Assembly: GCF_036014215.1 (NCBI RefSeq)
Contig: NZ_CP107921.1
Coordinates: 434,001 to 498,000 of the forward strand
Reading direction: 5' to 3'
Source: Streptomyces sp. NBC_00440
GTDB taxonomy: Bacteria; Actinomycetota; Actinomycetes; Streptomycetales; Streptomycetaceae
DNA length: 64,000 nt
Shown: positions 42,465 through 51,440 of the stretch, in pieces
Numbering within the stretch: the first letter of the stretch is position 1
Layout of the letters: the number at the start of each line of letters is the position of its first letter
Notes under the pieces: model-generated
Seen by the model: the letters and a program-made list of their open reading frames with translations, nothing else
What the model was told of the DNA's origin: nothing
Databases searched by the model: none
Translations under genes and position numbers: made by a program

Positions 42465-42968
42465 CTACTGGCCCGGCGGCCGGCCGCCTTCGGCCGCCGC
42501 CGGGTCACCGACGACGTGCACGGCGGCCTCCTCAGCGGATGACGCGCCGCCGTCGATGCCCACGTCCTCCGCGAGCATGTCCTTCTCGGCCTCCTCGTGC
42601 GCCCCTTCGTCCGGGGCGACCAGTCGGCCCGACCGGCCGTCGCCCACCTCATCGTCCAGCGGCTCCCCGTCGCTGTCGGACGTGTCGCCGATGCCGTCGC
42701 CGCCCGATGCGCGGAGCAGCGCCGGGTCGGGCACCTCCTCGGCCAGGCGCTGGTCCAGCGTCTCGCCCGCCTCCTGCTCACCCTGGGTGGTTCCCGCGTG
42801 GTAGACGCCCAGCGGCCGTTCCGGCGGGGACCAGCCCTCGTCGTACGGATCGGAGGCACGGCCGTTGAGTGTGTCCTCGCGGTCGAGAATGCCCGAGTCC
42901 TCGGTGACTTCACTGCCGTCCGGCTGGTAGACGTCGTCACCCCTGGCGTCGTCCGCTCCCATCGCCAC
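42465..42968 (-). CDS. DUF5709-family protein
   Basis: About 167 residues, very acidic and Gly/Asp/Glu-rich, almost certainly largely disordered. It contains the DUF5709 core: GDDVYQPDGSEVTEDSGILDREDTL followed by YDEGWSPPERPLGV and TLDQRLAEEVPDP. The family is common in actinomycetes and uncharacterised. GTG 42968 follows GGAGGAG by 7 nt and is preferred over ATG 42962 and longer frames. No membrane or catalytic motif. The gene is divergent from the Rho paralogue. Confidence 0.85.
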   Translation of the reverse strand: MAMGADDARGDDVYQPDGSEVTEDSGILDREDTLNGRASDPYDEGWSPPERPLGVYHAGTTQGEQEAGETLDQRLAEEVPDPALLRASGGDGIGDTSDSDGEPLDDEVGDGRSGRLVAPDEGAHEEAEKDMLAEDVGIDGGASSAEEAAVHVVGDPAAAEGGRPPGQ

Positions 42969-43397
42969 GGTGTGCTCCTCCGTCCGTCCCTCGGTGCGTC
43001 CGTTCATGCCTCCGGGCCGCTCGCCCGGCAGGACCTGCCTTCCTTCCAGCGTGCTCGCATATCCGTGCCACGACAACGCCGCAGGTCCCGGACGGCCCAG
43101 CGGGGGCCGCAGCCGTACCGGCCGATACGGGCCGGCGGCGCGGTGCGGGATATGTGGTACGGTGCGATCAGCACTTGTGTACGCCCCTCGATGGGCGCCG
43201 GTGCCAGTTATCGCATTTACCGCGTATCGCGTTCTCTTGCTGCTGCGCCTTTCTTCTCATGATCGGCGATCCGGCTCACAAGCACCACCTCTCCCGGCCC
43301 GGGCTCTTCCGCCCGTCGCACGGGGCGTGCCGACACCGCCCCCGCCGGGTCTCTCCTCCGCATGCCCCGAGACGGCATGCCCGCGAAAGGACTCGCC
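42969..43397. other. Divergent region before the rho-like gene, with possible leader ORF
   Basis: 429 nt between DUF5709 (-) and rho-like (+). Contains a possible 23-codon leader ORF at 43191-43262 in an AT-richer stretch; otherwise no ORF or clear terminator is supported. The distance leaves room for a long rho leader RNA. Confidence 0.4.
43191..43262 (+). CDS. Possible 23-codon leader peptide upstream of the rho-like gene
   Basis: ATG 43191 to TGA 43260-43262, encoding a basic, hydrophobic 23-mer with two Tyr and ending PFFS. It lies 136 nt before the rho-like start in a leader that is locally AT-richer than its surroundings. E. coli rho has a translated leader involved in autoregulation, so a similar role is conceivable. 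No strong ribosome site is visible; may be chance. Confidence 0.2.
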   Translation: MGAGASYRIYRVSRSLAAAPFFS

Positions 43398-44546
43398 ATG
43401 ACCACCACACTCGAACGCCCTCCTGTCCAGCAGGATCTGTCCGTCGCCGCCTCCGGCGTCCTCGATGTCACCGGCCGGGGGCACGGCCTGCTGCGCACCC
43501 ACGCCGGGCCGGGCTCCCGCCCGTCGCCCGACGATGTCCAGGTGACGGCCGCTCAGATTCGCCAGTTCGGCCTGCGTGCAGGCGACTTCGTCGAAGGAAC
43601 CTGTGCACGGCCCGGCGCCCCGGCCCGGGTCGACCGGGTCAACGGCCGCCCGCCCGAGGCCCTTCGGGGCCGCCGGCACTTCCGCGACCTGACACCTCTG
43701 CACCCGCGTGAGCGGCTGCGCCTCGAAACGCCGGGCGGCGCCGCGGCGACCCGCCTCATCGACCTGATAGCCCCGATCGGCAAGGGGCAGCGCGGCCTGA
43801 TCGTCGCGCCGCCCAGGACCGGTAAGACCGTGCTGCTCCAGCAGCTCGCGGCCGCCGTCGCGGCCAATCACCCGGAGTGCCATCTGATGGTGGTGCTGCT
43901 CGACGAACGCCCCGAGGAGGTCACCGACATGCGCCGCTCCGTACGGGGCGACGTCCTCGCGTCGACCTTCGACAGGCCGGCGAAGGAGCACATCGCACTC
44001 GCCGACCTCGCGGTGGAGCGTGCCAAGCGCCTGGTCGAACAGGGCGAGGACGTCGTCATCCTGCTCGACTCCCTGACCCGGCTCTGCCGGGCGCACAACA
44101 ACACGGCCGCATCGGGCGGCCGGACCCTGTCGGGCGGTGTCGACGCCGCGGCGGTGCAGGGCCCCAAGCGGCTCTTCGGCGCCGCGCGCCTCGCCGAGGA
44201 GGGCGGATCGCTGACCATCCTCGCCACTGCACTGGTCGACACCGGCTCCCGCGCCGACGACTACTTCTTCGAAGAGCTGAAGAGCACCGGCAACATGGAG
44301 CTCCGGCTGGACCGCGCGCTGGCCGACAAGCGCGTCTTCCCGGCCGTCGACATCACACCTTCGGGCACCCGGCACGAGGAACTGCTCCTCGCCGAGGGCG
44401 AGTTGGCCGTCGTGCGGGGGCTGCGCCGGGCGCTGCGCTCCAGGGACGGGCAGACGACGCTGGAAGCGCTGCTCGACAAGATCCGGCACACGCCGGACAA
44501 CGCCGCTTTCCTGCGCCAGATCCACCGCACGGTCCCCGGCGCCTGA
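43398..44546 (+). CDS. Short paralogue of transcription termination factor Rho
   Basis: 382-residue Rho-type RNA helicase. It has the cold-shock-like RNA-binding domain (GVLDVTGRGHGLLR, VQVTAAQIRQFGLRAGDFVEG), Walker A APPRTGKT at 137-144, Walker B D224 in VVILLDSLTRL, the Q-loop region (SGGVDAAAVQGPKRLFGAARLAEEGGSLT) and the R-loop GSRADDYFFEELKSTGNMEL. It is shorter than E. coli Rho (419) and far shorter than the 600-plus-residue housekeeping Rho of actinomycetes, lacking the N-terminal helical and insert regions. So it is probably a second, specialised Rho. ATG 43398 follows GAAAGGA. It converges with pgm. Confidence 0.93.
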   Translation: MTTTLERPPVQQDLSVAASGVLDVTGRGHGLLRTHAGPGSRPSPDDVQVTAAQIRQFGLRAGDFVEGTCARPGAPARVDRVNGRPPEALRGRRHFRDLTPLHPRERLRLETPGGAAATRLIDLIAPIGKGQRGLIVAPPRTGKTVLLQQLAAAVAANHPECHLMVVLLDERPEEVTDMRRSVRGDVLASTFDRPAKEHIALADLAVERAKRLVEQGEDVVILLDSLTRLCRAHNNTAASGGRTLSGGVDAAAVQGPKRLFGAARLAEEGGSLTILATALVDTGSRADDYFFEELKSTGNMELRLDRALADKRVFPAVDITPSGTRHEELLLAEGELAVVRGLRRALRSRDGQTTLEALLDKIRHTPDNAAFLRQIHRTVPGA

Positions 44547-44578
44547 TCTCCCGGCGCACGGGCCCCCGCCGCGGAGCC

Positions 44579-46219
44579 TCAGCCGGCCAGGGCCGCCGAG
44601 ACGACAGCCTTCGCCTCCTCCTGGACCTGCCCGAGATGGCCGGCCCCCAGGAAGGACTCGGCATAGATCTTGTAGACGTCCTCGGTACCCGACGGCCTGG
44701 CCGCGAACCAGGCGTTCTCCGTGGTCACCTTGATGCCGCCGATGGCCGCGCCGTTGCCGGGTGCCTCGGTGAGCACCGCCGTGACCCGCTCCCCCGCCAG
44801 GGTGTCCGCGGTGATCTGCCCGGGCGAGAGCCTGGCGAGCACCGCCTTCTCCGTACGGTCGGCAGGGGCGTCGATCCTGGCGTAGGCGGGCGCGCCGAAG
44901 CGCTCGGTGAGCGCCGTGTAGTGCTCGGACGGGGTCTTCCCGGTGACCGCGAGGATCTCGGAAGCGAGCAGGGCCAGGATGATGCCGTCCTTGTCGGTGG
45001 TCCACACCGACCCGTCGCGGCGCAGGAACGACGCTCCCGCCGACTCCTCGCCGCCGAAGCCCAGCGAACCGTCCACCAGGCCGTCCACGAACCACTTGAA
45101 CCCGACCGGAACTTCGACCAGTTCGCGGCCCAGGCCGGCCGCCACCCGGTCGATCATCCCCGACGAGACCAGCGTCTTGCCGATGGCCGCGCCCGCGGGC
45201 CACCGCTCCCGGTGGGTGAACAGGTACGAGATCGCGGCGGCCAGATAGTGGTTGGGGTTCATCAGCCCGGCGTCCGGGGTGACGATGCCGTGCCGGTCGG
45301 CGTCGGCATCGTTGCCGGTGGCGATCCGGTACTCGTCACACCGCTCGATCAGCGACGCCATCGCGTACGGCGAAGAGCAGTCCATCCGGATCTTCCCGTC
45401 CCAGTCCAGGGTCATGAACCGCCAGGTCGGGTCGGCGAGCGGATTGACCACCGTCAGGTCGATGCGGTGCTGTTCGGCGATCCGGCCCCAGTACGCGACG
45501 GATGCCCCGCCCAGCGGGTCGGCGCCGATCCGCAGGCCGGCGGCGCGCACGGCGTCCAGGTCCAGCACGGCGGGCAGGTCGCTCACATACGTACCGAGGA
45601 AGTCGTAGCGCCCGGTCGTGGAGGCGGCCAGCGCGCGGGTGTACGGCAGCCGGCGTACGTCCTTGAGACCGGCGGCGATGATCTCGTTGGCCCGGTCCTG
45701 GATCCAGCCGGTCGCGTCGGATCCGGCCGGGCCGCCGCTCGGCGGGTTGTACTTGAACCCGCCGTCGGCGGGCGGGTTGTGCGAGGGGGTGACCACCACA
45801 CCGTCGGCGAGCCCCGAGGTCCGGCCGCGGTTGTACGTGAGGATGGCGTGCGAGACGGCCGGGGTCGGGGTGTAGCCGTCGGCCGAGTCGACAAGCAGGG
45901 TCACCTCGTTGGCCGCGAACACCTCGACGGCGGTGACCCGGGCCGGTTCGGACAGCGCATGGGTGTCGGCGCCGAGGAAGAGCGGACCGTCGGTCCCCTG
46001 CTGTGCGCGGTACTCGCAGATCGCCTGACTGGTGGCGGCGATGTGGTCCTCGTTGAACGCGGTGGCGAAGGACGAGCCACGGTGCCCCGAGGTGCCGAAC
46101 GCCACGCGCTGGGCGGGCTCGTCGGGGTCCGGGTGCAGCGCGTAGTACGAGGTCACCAGCCGGGCGACATCGGTGAGGTCCTCCGGTCGCGCCGGCTGCC
46201 CCGCTCGTTCGTGCGCCAT
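44579..46219 (-). CDS. pgm: Phosphoglucomutase (alpha-D-glucose 1,6-bisphosphate type)
   Basis: 546-residue phosphohexomutase, the usual length for bacterial Pgm. Active-site phosphoserine S146 in [14 protein letters not shown]; metal loop with DADADRHG; sugar loop GFGGEESAG; phosphate loop [11 protein letters not shown] near the C-terminus. It interconverts glucose 1- and 6-phosphate in glycogen and cell-wall sugar metabolism. ATG 46219 follows GGAGTGGG and is preferred to the in-frame ATG 46237. Downstream of the chitinase gene on the same strand but separated by a strong hairpin. Confidence 0.97.
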   Translation of the reverse strand: MAHERAGQPARPEDLTDVARLVTSYYALHPDPDEPAQRVAFGTSGHRGSSFATAFNEDHIAATSQAICEYRAQQGTDGPLFLGADTHALSEPARVTAVEVFAANEVTLLVDSADGYTPTPAVSHAILTYNRGRTSGLADGVVVTPSHNPPADGGFKYNPPSGGPAGSDATGWIQDRANEIIAAGLKDVRRLPYTRALAASTTGRYDFLGTYVSDLPAVLDLDAVRAAGLRIGADPLGGASVAYWGRIAEQHRIDLTVVNPLADPTWRFMTLDWDGKIRMDCSSPYAMASLIERCDEYRIATGNDADADRHGIVTPDAGLMNPNHYLAAAISYLFTHRERWPAGAAIGKTLVSSGMIDRVAAGLGRELVEVPVGFKWFVDGLVDGSLGFGGEESAGASFLRRDGSVWTTDKDGIILALLASEILAVTGKTPSEHYTALTERFGAPAYARIDAPADRTEKAVLARLSPGQITADTLAGERVTAVLTEAPGNGAAIGGIKVTTENAWFAARPSGTEDVYKIYAESFLGAGHLGQVQEEAKAVVSAALAG

Positions 46220-46314
46220 CTGCCCACTCCTCCACATCGGTCGTCGGAATCAGTTTGTCAGCTCATCCTCACGGGTCTGCGGCGTGTTCGGCGGATGCCC
46301 CGCCGTACGGCGGC

Positions 46315-46365
46315 GGGCCCGGCCGGTGACGGGCGCGGTATCCGCCTCGGCCACCGGCCGGGCCC
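46315..46365 (-). terminator. Hairpin terminator after the chitinase gene
   Basis: GGGCCCGGCCGGTG (46315-46328) pairs perfectly with CACCGGCCGGGCCC (46352-46365), 14 bp, 23-nt loop, starting 24 nt past the chitinase stop on the minus strand and isolating pgm. Confidence 0.75.
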
Positions 46366-46388
46366 GGGGCGGCTCGGCTCAGGTCATC

Positions 46389-47468
46389 TCATCTCAGCGG
46401 AACGCCGTCGCTCCCCCGCGCGCTGCCAGCGCCGGAGAAGGGGGCGAAGGTGTGGCTGAAGTACCACGTGTCCTGTGCGATACCGGAGCAGGTGTCGGAG
46501 CCACCCGTCCCGGGGCATCCGCCGTTGTCGCGCTGCAGCGCCCAGAACGAGAGGGTGCTGAGCCCCTTGGTGGTGGCCCAGTCGTAGACGGAGGCCGCGT
46601 CGGCCGTGGTGAACGTCTCGGCGGCCCCGAAGTCGTCGATGCCCGGCATCTCGGTGACGCCGATCATCCCCCAGAGCTGCGCCTCGGTCTTCGACGGGTA
46701 CAGCGAGGCGAGCTGCTTCTCCAGACCGCTGGTCGCGGTCCGGGTGTCGTCCGCCATGTTGTGGGTGGCGTTGTCGTAGTAGTCGAACGTCATGAGGTTG
46801 ACGACGTCGACCTTGGCACCGTAGGTGTTCGCGCTCTTCAACACGGCGAGCCCGCTGCTCGCGAGGCCGCTCGTGGTGGTGGGCAGCGTGTAGGAGACCT
46901 GCACCGGGCGGCCGTTGGCCGCCGCCCAGTCCTGCACCTTCTTGATCGCCTGGTTGCGGCGGTCGATGCCCGCCTTGTTGGTCAGCGAGTTGTCCTCGAC
47001 GTCCATGTCGAGACGCGAGACGTCATAGGTCGTGATGACCTTCTCGTACGCCGCGGCGATGGAGTCCACACTGGTGCAGCTGTCGGCGATCTCGGTGCCG
47101 CCGTCGTCCGCCGCGTACCCGCCGAAGGACGGGATCACGTCGCCGCCGCGCGAGCGCATCGTCGTGATGTCCGCTCCGTACACGGACGAGGACACCGGCC
47201 GGCCCGTGTCGCCGTTCCAGTAGGGCGTGCAGGAACCCTGCGCGTCGGACTGGAGGAAGGCCATGGTCAGGTACTTGGCGCCGGACTGCTGCGAGAGGTC
47301 CGCGAGGCTGTCGCCGTTGTACGCCTCGAAGTACGGGGCGAAGACGTGCGCGGGCAGGGGGGTCGCGGCCGCGTGCGCCGCGCCGCTTCCGGTCAGGACC
47401 ATCCCGGCGGAGGCCGCGGCGGTCGCCAGGGTGGTCAGCAGGGCGCGAACGGATCTCATCAGTCTCAT
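46389..47468 (-). CDS. Secreted GH18 chitinase-like protein
   Basis: 359-residue secreted protein: signal peptide ending near AHAAA (residue 35) and a GH18 TIM barrel. The catalytic signature is SRLDMDVED, i.e. D-x-D-x-E with D154, D156 and proton donor E158; the first Asp of the classic DGxDxDxE is replaced by Ser. The opening FAPYFEAYNGDSLADLS is typical of a Streptomyces GH18 subgroup annotated as chitinase. Two DasR-type (dre) sites precede it, so it is probably induced through GlcNAc signalling, which supports a chitin-related role. ATG 47468 follows GGGAGCC. Confidence 0.9.
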   Translation of the reverse strand: MRLMRSVRALLTTLATAAASAGMVLTGSGAAHAAATPLPAHVFAPYFEAYNGDSLADLSQQSGAKYLTMAFLQSDAQGSCTPYWNGDTGRPVSSSVYGADITTMRSRGGDVIPSFGGYAADDGGTEIADSCTSVDSIAAAYEKVITTYDVSRLDMDVEDNSLTNKAGIDRRNQAIKKVQDWAAANGRPVQVSYTLPTTTSGLASSGLAVLKSANTYGAKVDVVNLMTFDYYDNATHNMADDTRTATSGLEKQLASLYPSKTEAQLWGMIGVTEMPGIDDFGAAETFTTADAASVYDWATTKGLSTLSFWALQRDNGGCPGTGGSDTCSGIAQDTWYFSHTFAPFSGAGSARGSDGVPLR

Positions 47469-47513
47469 GGGGGCTCCCAGTGGGGTGGGACAACAGGCGG
47501 ACCGGGCCCCATG

Positions 47514-47529
47514 ATTGGTCTGGACCATC
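47514..47529. promoter_or_regulatory. DasR responsive element (dre) 1
   Basis: ATTGGTCTGGACCATC, core TGGTCTGGACCA, against the DasR consensus ACTGGTCTAGACCACT. 46 nt before the chitinase start. Confidence 0.8.
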
Positions 47530-47539
47530 ATGACGTCAA

Positions 47540-47555
47540 GGGTCCAGACCAGTTC
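47540..47555. promoter_or_regulatory. DasR responsive element (dre) 2
   Basis: GGGTCCAGACCAGTTC; its reverse strand GAACTGGTCTGGACCC matches the dre core TGGTCTGGACC. One and a bit helical turns (26 nt) from dre 1. Confidence 0.75.
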
Positions 47556-47635
47556 GTTCCTGAGTGTTTGCCCTGTACCCCCCCCTACTGGAGAGTGGAG
47601 TTGATGATGTGTCAGGTCGCTACGGCGCGCCCCGG

Positions 47636-48403
47636 TCACATCCGCCGGGCCACCACGAGGCGCCAGCGCGGGCTGCCGTCCGGCCTCCGGCCGAACTCCT
47701 CCAGCGGCAGCAGCTCCACCGAGAATCCGGCCCGGGTCAGATCGTCCCGCACCGCGCCCAGCGGGAACGTCCGGTAGTACATGACGAACCGCGGCCGCCA
47801 CACCAGATTCCGCACCCGCATCACCGAGTCGAAGCCGAGCAGCGTCCAGTACAGCGGGTCACGGAAGGACTGCGGCGCCCCGATGGGGAAGGCGAAGACT
47901 CCGCCGGGCCGCAGCGCCCGGTGGACCCCGGCAAACAGGCCGGGGCGTTCAGCGGGCAGGAAGTGGCCGAAAGCGCCGAAACTCACGGCCAGGTCGAAGG
48001 CGCTCCGGAACGGCAGGTCCCGGGCGTCGGCGCGTACCCACTCGGCCACCGGTACGGCGGCACCCGCCTCCGCCCGGCGGGCGGCGGCCAGCATCCCGGC
48101 GCTGAAGTCCACCCCGGTGACGCGCTCCGTGCAGAGCGAGCGCAGCACCTGGGTGCCCGCTCCCGTCCCGCAGCAGACATCGAGCCCCGCCCCGAACGGG
48201 CCGAGCGGGCGCAGTGCGCCGCCGACCGCGTCCAGGACGCGGTCGGGCGTACGGAACGGGGTCTGGTCGAACTTCGGTGCCAGCAGGTCGTAACCCCGCT
48301 CGATCGAGGAGAGCGCCTGCACGGTCAGCTCCCGGAGGGTCGGACCCTGCGGGGCGAACGGCCGCCGCAGGCCCGAGAGCGCGGCCCTGACCCGGGAAGC
48401 CAT
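47636..48403 (-). CDS. Class I SAM-dependent methyltransferase
   Basis: 255-residue methyltransferase of the ubiE-like group: motif I GLDVCCGTGAGTQVL, then VTGVDFSAGML and DLPFRSAFDLAVSFGAFGHFLP. C-terminal cap region ends in WRLVVARRM. Acceptor unknown. Its ATG overlaps the stop of the RpiR regulator gene by 1 nt (TGATG), so the two are coupled, though a functional link is not obvious. It ends just before the chitinase dre region. Confidence 0.92.
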   Translation of the reverse strand: MASRVRAALSGLRRPFAPQGPTLRELTVQALSSIERGYDLLAPKFDQTPFRTPDRVLDAVGGALRPLGPFGAGLDVCCGTGAGTQVLRSLCTERVTGVDFSAGMLAAARRAEAGAAVPVAEWVRADARDLPFRSAFDLAVSFGAFGHFLPAERPGLFAGVHRALRPGGVFAFPIGAPQSFRDPLYWTLLGFDSVMRVRNLVWRPRFVMYYRTFPLGAVRDDLTRAGFSVELLPLEEFGRRPDGSPRWRLVVARRM

Positions 48404-49323
48404 CAGCTGCCCCCTTCCGGCTGGAGCCCTGCCTGCCGGGCCACCGCCTCGCTGTGCGCGAGATGGCTGCGTCCCGCCTCGCCCAGCTGTCCGAGCACCC
48501 CAGCGAGGACCGTCTCCACCGTGGCCAGCGTCGGCACCAGGCTGTCGTACGGAGAGGGGGCGGCCACCTGGCTCGGCAGGACGACATCGGCGACGTTGGT
48601 CACCGGGGAGAGCCAGGTGTCGGTGAAGAGCACGATCTTGCTGCCGCGCCGCCGTGCCATCTCACCGATGACGCTCTTGTCCGGTTCGTAGCGGCGGTAG
48701 TCGAAGACGACGAGGACGTCCTGTTTGCCGAGTCCAGCGAGCACGGCGGTCCGCTCCACGTCACGGTCGGGCAGGAGCACCACATCGTCGCGCAGCTGCA
48801 TCAGGTGCAGAGCCAGGTACTGGGCCAGCAGATGCGTGAACCGGCCGCCGACGAGGACGACACGGTGCTTGGGATGGCTGAGCAGACCGACCGCGGCCCG
48901 CAGGTCGTGCGGCGGCAGTTCGCGCAGCGTACGGGCCACCGCCGCGCTGAACACGTCCTGTTCCCGTTCGCCCTCTCCCTGCTCCTCCTCCTGTTCCCGC
49001 GCTCCCTCGTCCGGTGCGTCGCCCGGCTGCGGGAGGAGCGGACCACTGCCGTATCCGCGCGTGCTGTACAGCTCCAGCGGCGAGGCGCTGCGTTCCTCCA
49101 GCTCGTCGCGGAGCGCTGCCTGGAAGCCGGGGAACCCCTTGTATCCGAGCCTGTTGACGAAGCGGATCACGGTGGGGGCGCTCACCCCGGCCCGTTCGGC
49201 GAGTGTGGCCACGGTCTCGAAGCCCGCCGACGGGTAGCCCGCGAGGAGTACCCGGGCCACCTTGCGCTCGGCGGGACTCAGGTCGCCGAGTCTGTGCCGG
49301 ATCTCTTCGGCAAGTGAGGACAT
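48403..49323 (-). CDS. MurR/RpiR-family transcriptional regulator
   Basis: 306-residue regulator: N-terminal HTH_6 domain (PAERKVARVLLAGYPSAGF, VSAPTVIRFVNRLGYKGFPGF) and C-terminal SIS domain (VVLVGGRFTHLLAQYL, VLVVFDYRRYEPD, IVLFTDTWLSPVTN). Between them residues 87-122 form an acidic Glu/Gln/Gly-rich insert that family members do not usually have. SIS domains bind phospho-sugars or related ligands. It follows the peptidase gene of the ABC operon on the same strand (102-nt gap) and may control that operon; a long inverted repeat lies before the binding-protein gene. ATG 49323 assumed. Confidence 0.92.
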   Translation of the reverse strand: MSSLAEEIRHRLGDLSPAERKVARVLLAGYPSAGFETVATLAERAGVSAPTVIRFVNRLGYKGFPGFQAALRDELEERSASPLELYSTRGYGSGPLLPQPGDAPDEGAREQEEEQGEGEREQDVFSAAVARTLRELPPHDLRAAVGLLSHPKHRVVLVGGRFTHLLAQYLALHLMQLRDDVVLLPDRDVERTAVLAGLGKQDVLVVFDYRRYEPDKSVIGEMARRRGSKIVLFTDTWLSPVTNVADVVLPSQVAAPSPYDSLVPTLATVETVLAGVLGQLGEAGRSHLAHSEAVARQAGLQPEGGS

Positions 49324-49425
49324 GGACCACGCCACCTTTCAGAGGCTTCAGATTACGCAGGCGGGCCGCTCCCCGTGACATCGCGTGGGCGGGCCGCCCG
49401 CCGGCGGCCCGCTCCGCGAGGCCGG

Positions 49426-50670
49426 TCAGCCGCTCCGCGCGTCCCCGAGCGCCACGATCAGGGCACCCAGCAGGGCGGTCCTGACGGGCACCGTGCTGAC
49501 GTCGAGCCACTCGTCCGGGCTGTGATCGCCACCGCCGACCGGGCCGAGACCGTCGAGGACGGGTACTCCGGTTCCGGCGATGGTGTTGGCGTCACCGACA
49601 CCGCCGGTGGCAGCGGCTCCCAGACCGATTCCCAGAGCCTCCGCCGCCTCCCGCGCCTGTCCGAGCATGACGCGGGCCCGCGCGGTGTCCTCCATCGGCG
49701 GACAGCTGTCGGTCTGCCGTACGGTCGCGGTGGTGCCCGGCACGGACAGCCGGGCAGCGGCGGCTGCGACCGCCTCCTTCGCACACCGGATGCCCTCGGC
49801 GGTCGACGACCGTATCTCCACGTGCAACTCGGCTTCGGGACAGACGATGTTGATACGGCTGCCCGCCCTGACCATCCCCACATTGACGGTCACGTCGCTC
49901 CAGCGTCCGTTCAGCCGCTGGCAGTCGATGAGAAGGTGCGCGGCGGCCAGCGCGGCGTTCGCGCCGCGTTCCGGTTCGATACCGGCGTGGGCCGCCCGCC
50001 CTGTGACGGTGACGAGGAGGTCCACCACACCCTTGCGGGCGATGACCAGGTCACCGTTCTCCCGCGCGCACTCCAGGCCGAGACCGTAGTCGATGCCCGC
50101 ACAGAGCGAGGCCGTCACGGGCCGGCTTGCCGGGGAACCGATCTCCTCGTCGGGGGTGGCGAGGAAGACGATCTCGGCGAAATCCAGCATCCGCCGGTGC
50201 ACCAGGAGTTCGACCGCGGCGAGACCGGCCAGCAGGCCGCCCTTGTCGTCGCTGCATCCGGGGCCGCGGGCGAATCCGTCGTCCACGGCGAAGGGCCGCT
50301 CCGCCGCGGTTCCTTCCTCGAAGACGGTGTCCATGTGCCCGGCCAGCAGGATGCGCCGCCCGCCCTCTTCCACCGGGAGGCGGCCGTGCAGTCGTCCCAC
50401 AACCAGATCACCGCACTCCGGACCGGGGCGGTCAGCGCCATGGGCGCGGTCGACGGTGACCGGTATCCGGTCCGTCTCGAATCCCATGGCCGCCAGCCGG
50501 CGAACGGTCCAGGTCGCGACCCGGTTGACTCCCGCGGGGGTGTAGGAGCCGGAGTCGATCGACACGAGGTGTGCCAGATCGGCCAGGTACCGGTCCTGAC
50601 GGGCGACGGCGTCGGGCAGCAGGAGGGAAGCGGCGTGGGCAGCCGTGCCGTGCTGCCGTACGCGGGCCAT
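49426..50670 (-). CDS. M20-family carboxypeptidase (CPG2-like)
   Basis: 414-residue di-zinc peptidase resembling Pseudomonas carboxypeptidase G2/ArgE. Metal ligands: H112 in AGHMDTV, D141 in GPGCSDDKGG, E175/E176 in TPDEEIGSP, and a C-terminal His in GGGDHSPDEW. The lid domain contains GRAAHAGIEPERGANAA. Likely releases an amino acid from an N-acyl or peptide substrate in the cytoplasm. It is the last gene of the ABC-importer operon; the junction with the ATPase is TGATG (a GTG 3 nt upstream is also possible). Substrate is presumably what the importer brings in. Confidence 0.93.
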   Translation of the reverse strand: MARVRQHGTAAHAASLLLPDAVARQDRYLADLAHLVSIDSGSYTPAGVNRVATWTVRRLAAMGFETDRIPVTVDRAHGADRPGPECGDLVVGRLHGRLPVEEGGRRILLAGHMDTVFEEGTAAERPFAVDDGFARGPGCSDDKGGLLAGLAAVELLVHRRMLDFAEIVFLATPDEEIGSPASRPVTASLCAGIDYGLGLECARENGDLVIARKGVVDLLVTVTGRAAHAGIEPERGANAALAAAHLLIDCQRLNGRWSDVTVNVGMVRAGSRINIVCPEAELHVEIRSSTAEGIRCAKEAVAAAAARLSVPGTTATVRQTDSCPPMEDTARARVMLGQAREAAEALGIGLGAAATGGVGDANTIAGTGVPVLDGLGPVGGGDHSPDEWLDVSTVPVRTALLGALIVALGDARSG

Positions 50671-51440
50671 CACAGGACCTTCGAAAGGAAGGCGCGGGTG
50701 CGCTCGTGCCGGGGCTCGCCGAGCACCTGCCGCGGATCTCCCGACTCGACCACGACCCCGCCGTCCATGAAGACGGCGGTGTCGGCGACTTCCCGGGCGA
50801 AACCGATCTCGTGGGTGACGACGATCATCGTCATGCCGTCCGCCGCGAGTTGACGCATGACGTCGAGTACATCGCCGACCAGTTCGGGATCCAGTGCCGA
50901 CGTGGGCTCGTCGAAGAGCATCAGTTCCGGCCGCATCGCCAGCGCCCTGGCGATCGCCACACGCTGCTGCTGCCCACCCGAGAGCCGGGAGGGATAGCAG
51001 TCGGCGCGGTCGGCGAGGCCGACCCGGTCGAGGAGGCGCAGCGCATCGGTGTGCGCCGCGGCCCTCGGGACGCCGGCCACTCTCACGGGGGCCTCCATCA
51101 CGTTCTGCACCGCCGTCATGTGCGGGAAGAGATTGAACCTCTGGAAGACCATCCCGATATGCCGCCGCCTGAGGGCGACTTCACGCTCCCTCAGTTCGTG
51201 CAGCCTGCTGCCCTGTTGGCGATAGCCCACCGGGGCTCCGTCGACGGTCAGTGTGCCGGCGTCGAGCTTCTCCAGGTGGTTGATGCAGCGCAGGAAGGTC
51301 GACTTCCCCGAACCGGAGGGGCCCAGCAGACAGCAGACCTGGCCGCGTTCCACGGTGAGGTCGATGCCCCGCAGCACGGCGGCCTTCCCGAAACTCTTGC
51401 GTACGCCGTCGGCGTGCACCATCGGTGTTACCACAGTCAT
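50670..51440 (-). CDS. Polar amino-acid ABC transporter ATP-binding protein
   Basis: 256-residue ATPase of the GlnQ/HisP type. Walker [11 protein letters not shown]-loop [11 protein letters not shown] (signature of the polar amino-acid class), LSGGQQQRV signature, Walker [15 protein letters not shown] and H-loop VTHE. It energises uptake with the permease and binding protein encoded upstream. Start overlaps the permease stop (ATGA). Confidence 0.96.
   Translation of the reverse strand: MTVVTPMVHADGVRKSFGKAAVLRGIDLTVERGQVCCLLGPSGSGKSTFLRCINHLEKLDAGTLTVDGAPVGYRQQGSRLHELREREVALRRRHIGMVFQRFNLFPHMTAVQNVMEAPVRVAGVPRAAAHTDALRLLDRVGLADRADCYPSRLSGGQQQRVAIARALAMRPELMLFDEPTSALDPELVGDVLDVMRQLAADGMTMIVVTHEIGFAREVADTAVFMDGGVVVESGDPRQVLGEPRHERTRAFLSKVL

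Noticed and set aside
42453..42478. CTACAGGCCCTGTCC near 42467 as another BlaI-type site
   Set aside because: The right half reads CTGTCC rather than TGTAG, so the inverted repeat is broken, and it belongs to a local tandem-repeat region.
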